This document shows positions 13,024-15,979 of a stretch of 15,979 bases of DNA, in pieces. The notes under the pieces were generated by a model. The model was not told the DNA's origin. It saw nothing but the letters and a program-made list of their open reading frames with translations, and searched no databases. The stretch's first letter is position 1, and the number at the start of each line of letters is the position of its first letter. Origin of the DNA: Dichotomicrobium sp964466965 (lineage in GTDB: Bacteria > Pseudomonadota > Alphaproteobacteria > Rhizobiales > Rhodomicrobiaceae); contig CAYXPZ010000055.1 in assembly GCA_964466965.1 (NCBI GenBank), positions 1 through 15,979 of the forward strand. The letters run 5' to 3'. The translations under genes and the position numbers were made by a program.

Positions 13024-13541
13024 CCATCATTCTCCTTCGGGTTGGTCTGCGATTCAAATTTCGATGGCGGGCATTCATCCGCTGAAAGCATTAGGTGCGC
13101 CGCCAATTCGCGTGCGAGGAACAGCATCCAGCGCCGCCCCGCCGGTTCGATCGTGGACTCGATGAGATAACGGGCACTTGCCATGTCATCCTGCGCCACG
13201 ACCTGAAGAAGCCGCGCCACCCAGCGCTCCCCAGAGCTAACGCCGCTCGCCTTGGTGTTGAAGAACACCATACGCCGCTTCGCATATCGGCTCAGGCCAT
13301 GAAAGAATGCCGCCGATTTGCGTTCAACAGAAATTGCAGGATCTGCGGCGATGACGAGACAGGCATGGTCCAGATCTTGCTGTGGCTGTAAAAAACTGTC
13401 GCGCAACAAGGCTCTCAACTTTTGGACCAAATCATAGGTCGGACAAAGATCGCACGGGTTGAGCACGGTTTGCTCATCGTCACCCGGACGAAGCATCACG
13501 ACCTGGGGGCGCTCATCTTCTCTGTCGTAGCTTGCTTCCAC
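13020..13541 (-). CDS. Protein of unknown family, coupled to dps
   Basis: I do not recognise this 173-residue protein. It has no signal peptide or membrane helix. The N-terminus is acidic and is followed by a CxxC pair (Cys30, Cys33 in NPCDLCPTYDL). There are two beta-strand-like stretches (HACLVIAADPA and RRMVFFNTKA) and a helix-rich, Arg/Ala-rich C-terminal half (ERWVARLLQVVAQ, RRWMLFLARELAAHLML). The start is GTG at 13541, supported by the predicted transcription start about 28 bases upstream; an ATG at 13496 is a shorter alternative. Its stop overlaps the dps start by four bases and it carries the dps ribosome-binding site near its end, good evidence that it is a real gene working with or controlling Dps. 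The CxxC could bind metal or sense redox, which is inference only. Confidence 0.7.
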   Translation of the reverse strand: MEASYDREDERPQVVMLRPGDDEQTVLNPCDLCPTYDLVQKLRALLRDSFLQPQQDLDHACLVIAADPAISVERKSAAFFHGLSRYAKRRMVFFNTKASGVSSGERWVARLLQVVAQDDMASARYLIESTIEPAGRRWMLFLARELAAHLMLSADECPPSKFESQTNPKENDG

Positions 13542-13571
13542 GCTACCACCCTTTACGTCGATACCGCGAAC

Positions 13572-13592
13572 TTAGATTTATAACAAGTCTAA
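13572..13592 (-). promoter_or_regulatory. 21-bp imperfect palindrome over the promoter of the unknown gene-dps operon
   Basis: Arms TTAGA (13572-13576) and TCTAA (13588-13592) extend inward with further matches, making a 21-bp imperfect palindrome in an AT-rich island. On the minus strand TATAAA (complement of 13577-13582) falls inside it as a likely -10 box, with transcription starting near 13570. The -35 box is poor. A palindrome of this size over a dps-type promoter suggests repression, for example by a Fur-superfamily (Irr/Fur/PerR) or other metal- or peroxide-responsive protein; the arms resemble but do not match an Irr-type site. Confidence 0.45.
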
Positions 13593-13683
13593 AATGACTT
13601 TCCGCAGGGCGCGTGGGCGCCGAGCTATGAACAGAATACCTAAGTGTGCTGCTCAGGTCTAACAACGCTTGAGGCCAGCGGCG

Positions 13684-13713
13684 TTGACATTGGTGGCGGT
13701 CCGCCCCTATAGC
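13684..13713 (+). promoter_or_regulatory. Promoter of dapE
   Basis: TTGACA (13684-13689) is a consensus -35 box, followed after 18 bases by TATAGC (13708-13713; CTATAG with a 17-base spacing). The start of transcription would be near 13720, giving a leader of only about 20 bases that already contains the ribosome-binding site AAGAGGA (13728-13734). Confidence 0.65.
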
Positions 13714-13738
13714 GGCGCGACACCGCTAAGAGGAAACC

Positions 13739-14905
13739 ATGAGCGTCGCAGACACGTCCGACCCCGTTGCCTTAGCCGCTGAACTGATTCGCTGTCCAAG
13801 CATCACGCCGGATGCCGGAGCCGCAATCGATGTCGTGCAGGCGGCGCTTGAGCCGGCCGGGTTTTCCTGCCGCCGTCTGGTCTTCAGCGCGCCAGAGACG
13901 CCGGATGTGGATAATCTATACGCGCGTCTTGGCGACGGATCGCCGCATCTATGCCTCGCCGGACATGTCGATGTGGTGCCGACCGGAGACGAATCGCTAT
14001 GGACCCATCCGCCGTTTTCCGGCGCCCTCGCGGACGGTGCGCTGTGGGGTCGCGGCGCGCTCGATATGAAGGGCGGGGTGGCCTGTATGATTGCGGCGGC
14101 GCGCGAGTTCCTTGCCACGCGAAGCGCATTTCCTGGTTCCATCAGTTTCCTGATCACTGGTGATGAAGAGGGCCCTGCGGTCAATGGCACGCGCAAGGTG
14201 CTGCAGTGGATGGCCGAGAATGGTGAGAGGCCGGACCATGCCTTGCTCGGGGAGCCGACAAACCCAAATGCGCTCGGCGAAATCGTCAAGATTGGGCGGC
14301 GCGGCAGTCTCAGCGTGCAACTGACGGTGACTGGCAGCCAGGGGCATGTCGCTTATCCGCACCTGGCCAACAATCCGATGCGTGGCATCGCGCGCGTGCT
14401 CAGCTGGCTGACGGGGCTGCGGCTTGACGACGGCACCACGCATTTTGCCCGGTCCAATGTCGAAGTGACCAGCGTCGATACCGGCAACGCGGCGGACAAC
14501 GTCATCCCGGCGCAGGTCACAGCAAAGTTCAATATCCGCTTCAATGACGCGCATACTCCAGAAAGCCTGCACGAGCTGATTGCCGGGCGAATTGCGGATG
14601 AATTGGCAGGCCTGGGGTTGGAGCATGAGCTGTCGTTTCAGTTGTCGGGGGACAGCTTCGTGACCGAGCCGGGACCCTGGGTCGACGCGCTCAGCCAGGC
14701 GATTGCCGATATCACGGGACGCAGCCCCGTCTACGATACCGGCGGCGGCACATCCGATGCCCGGTTCATCAAAGCATATTTTCCGGTTGTCGAATTCGGG
14801 CTGACCTACGGCTTGATCCATGCCGTCGACGAGCGCGTGCCGGTCGATCAGCTTCACAGCCTTACGGCGATCTACCGGCGTTTCCTTGAGCGGTATTTCG
14901 GCTGA
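13739..14905 (+). CDS. dapE: Succinyl-diaminopimelate desuccinylase
   Basis: Two-zinc M20-family hydrolase that cleaves N-succinyl-L,L-diaminopimelate to succinate and L,L-diaminopimelate in the lysine and peptidoglycan pathway; cytoplasmic dimer. 388 residues (E. coli 375). All expected residues are present: zinc ligands His76 (AGHVDVVP), Asp109 (GRGALDMKGG), Glu144 (GDEEGPA), Glu172 (GEPTN) and His361 (LIHAVDERVP), with catalytic Asp78 and Glu143. The dimerisation domain lies between about 185 and 300 (GRRGSLSVQLTVTGSQGHVAYPH ... NVIPAQVTAKFNIRF). DTGGGTSDARFI near 333-344 is DapE-specific and separates it from ArgE-type relatives. The ATG at 13739 has AAGAGGA just upstream and its own promoter. 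The last 44 bases overlap the end of the convergent deacetylase-like gene. Confidence 0.95.
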   Translation: MSVADTSDPVALAAELIRCPSITPDAGAAIDVVQAALEPAGFSCRRLVFSAPETPDVDNLYARLGDGSPHLCLAGHVDVVPTGDESLWTHPPFSGALADGALWGRGALDMKGGVACMIAAAREFLATRSAFPGSISFLITGDEEGPAVNGTRKVLQWMAENGERPDHALLGEPTNPNALGEIVKIGRRGSLSVQLTVTGSQGHVAYPHLANNPMRGIARVLSWLTGLRLDDGTTHFARSNVEVTSVDTGNAADNVIPAQVTAKFNIRFNDAHTPESLHELIAGRIADELAGLGLEHELSFQLSGDSFVTEPGPWVDALSQAIADITGRSPVYDTGGGTSDARFIKAYFPVVEFGLTYGLIHAVDERVPVDQLHSLTAIYRRFLERYFG

Positions 14906-15818
14906 AGGCCACCGCGCCCGAGGGGCCGTAAAGGCGTCGGACCACACGGTAGGTATTGGCATAGGCCACCACCGATGGCGTGATCGGATCGGCATAACCG
15001 CCGCCGATCGCCATCGCGACTGGGATGCCACGCTTCGCGCATTCGCTCAATACCATCTCGTCGCGCGCCATCAGCCCGTTATGCGTGAGGGCTAACCGTC
15101 CCAGCTTGTCCTCCGCCAGCGGATCGACCCCAGCCTGATATAGTACGAGATCCGGCCGGAACGCGAAAACCGCCGGAAGATGCTCGGCAAGCATACGCAG
15201 ATAAGCGTCATCCTCCATCCCGTCGGGCAGCGGCACGTCCAGATCGGACTCAAATTTGCGAAACGGAAAGTTCTTCGCGCCGTGCATCGAAAACACAAAG
15301 ACGCACGGATGCGCGCCCAGGATCGTTGCGTTGCCATCGCCCTGATGGACATCGAGATCGATTATCGCAACGCGTGTCACGCAGCCGTCGGCGATTGCGC
15401 GCAGCGCCGCCACCGCCTGATCGTTGTAGATACAGTACCCTGCACCGAAGTCGGCATGCGCGTGATGCGTTCCGCCGGCGAGCTGGCCTGACAGCCCGTC
15501 CTCAAGCGCGGCGCACGCGGCTGCAACAGCGCCGCCAGTCGAAGCGCGCGTGCGACGCACCAGATAAGAACTCCAGGGGAAGCCGATGCGCCGCATCACC
15601 TTGTCGCCCAGGGCCCCGCTCTCAAACGCGGCAACGTAGTCGGCATTATGAGCGCGCGCGATATCAGCGTCTTCGGCCAGTGGCGAGAGGTGCAGTTCAT
15701 GCGGCGCGATCAAACCTTCGCGCAACAGCCGCTCGCGCAGCATTGCGTATTTCCGGCCGGGAAACCGATGGCCTTCCGGCAGCGGCAGGTTGAAGGTGTC
15801 AGAGTAATAGATGCGCAT
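14862..15818 (-). CDS. Histone-deacetylase-fold protein, class IV (HDAC11-like) type
   Basis: Zinc-dependent deacetylase/deacylase-fold protein, 318 residues. Active-site pieces in order: GGTHHA with the His pair at 118-119, FGAGYCIYNDQAVA, IIDLDVHQGDGNAT with zinc ligands Asp156 and His158, the AGVD zinc ligand Asp232, and the transition-state Tyr275 in IGGGY. GGTHHA, DLDVHQGDGN and DPLAEDKLGRLALTHNGLMARDEMV resemble the class IV (HDAC11) branch rather than acetylpolyamine amidohydrolases. HDAC11 prefers long-chain acyl-lysine; the bacterial substrate is unknown. I chose ATG at 15818 (MRIYYSD) because the conserved fold starts there; an ATG at 15854 would add 12 residues. No good ribosome-binding site is visible. 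The last roughly 14 codons overlap dapE on the other strand. Confidence 0.88.
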   Translation of the reverse strand: MRIYYSDTFNLPLPEGHRFPGRKYAMLRERLLREGLIAPHELHLSPLAEDADIARAHNADYVAAFESGALGDKVMRRIGFPWSSYLVRRTRASTGGAVAAACAALEDGLSGQLAGGTHHAHADFGAGYCIYNDQAVAALRAIADGCVTRVAIIDLDVHQGDGNATILGAHPCVFVFSMHGAKNFPFRKFESDLDVPLPDGMEDDAYLRMLAEHLPAVFAFRPDLVLYQAGVDPLAEDKLGRLALTHNGLMARDEMVLSECAKRGIPVAMAIGGGYADPITPSVVAYANTYRVVRRLYGPSGAVAFSRNTAQGNAGRSP

Positions 15819-15929
15819 GCACGCCAGAATGTCACAATATGCGAGATGGTGCACGGCGGTGCGTCAATGCAGACATGTCAAATCAGACGCCTGATGCGCT
15901 GCTCAGATCCATTTAACTTATGGCGGAAA

Positions 15930-15979
15930 TGGAGCGGGCGATGAGATTCGAACTCACGACCCCAACCTTGGCAAGGTTG
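15930..15979 (-). tRNA. tRNA-Gly (anticodon GCC), 3' part
   Basis: On the minus strand the window edge begins in the anticodon arm: stem CAACC, loop TTGCCAA with anticodon GCC, stem GGTTG, variable loop GGGTC, T-arm GTGAG-TTCGAAT-CTCAT, acceptor strand CGCCCGC, discriminator T, and an encoded CCA (complement of 15930-15932). The D-arm and 5' acceptor strand lie beyond the right edge. All visible stems pair, with one G-U in the T-stem. Confidence 0.95.

Noticed and set aside
13997..15031. A 344-codon open frame on the minus strand antisense to dapE
   Set aside because: It lies almost wholly opposite dapE, whose active-site residues are all intact; its translation is Arg/His/Pro-rich and low in recognisable structure, as expected of an antisense shadow in high-GC DNA.

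Overview
The window looks like a chromosomal segment of an alphaproteobacterium, most likely Rhizobiales (Hyphomicrobiales) or a close order. The evidence is high G+C coding sequence, long-tailed L13 and S9 proteins, alphaproteobacterial-style promoters (CTTGAC/TTGACA with CTATcc/TATAgc), an intergenic repeat resembling the AAAACCG...ACTTTTCCGG repeats of Rhizobiales, and the order CoA-binding protein / ECHDC3-type crotonase / PaaI thioesterase / rplM / rpsI, which I recall from that order. The genus cannot be fixed from the sequence alone.

Layout. 1-2763: the 3' part of a polyamine-type (PotD/PotF-like) ABC transporter operon, with the end of the substrate-binding protein, a PotB-like permease carrying an unusually large periplasmic insert, and a PotC-like permease. 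The ATPase is not in view and should lie upstream. 2874-4058: glutaryl-CoA dehydrogenase (gcdH), with a perfect 16-bp palindrome just before its start. 4239-9246: a complete livKHMGF-type branched-chain or other amino-acid ABC importer with tightly coupled distal genes; the LivF-like ATPase has a roughly 70-residue N-terminal extension. 9247-9548: about 300 bp of non-coding DNA packed with inverted repeats between convergent operons. 9549-10807 (minus): a CoA-binding protein and a crotonase-fold protein lacking both catalytic glutamates. 10898-11350: a PaaI-like hotdog thioesterase. 11513-12474: rplM-rpsI, with a good promoter and a leader hairpin. 12550-13541 (minus): dps, translationally coupled to an upstream gene of unknown family whose predicted promoter is overlapped by a 21-bp palindrome. 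13739-14905: dapE. 14862-15818 (minus): a class IV (HDAC11-like) deacetylase-fold protein whose 3' end overlaps dapE. 15930-15979 (minus): the 3' part of a tRNA-Gly(GCC) gene.

How it fits together. The first 9 kb imports nitrogen- and carbon-rich solutes (polyamine type, then amino-acid type) around a lysine/tryptophan-degradation enzyme, so amino-acid scavenging and catabolism is a reasonable joint theme, but the real substrates are not known. The centre is conserved housekeeping (ribosomal proteins plus small acyl-CoA-related proteins). The right part carries an iron-storage/stress unit (unknown gene plus dps), lysine/peptidoglycan synthesis (dapE), a deacylase and a tRNA. No phage, transposase, CRISPR array or toxin module is visible. 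The most open items are the unknown gene coupled to dps with its palindromic operator candidate, the enlarged PotB-like permease, and the repeat mosaic at 9247-9548.
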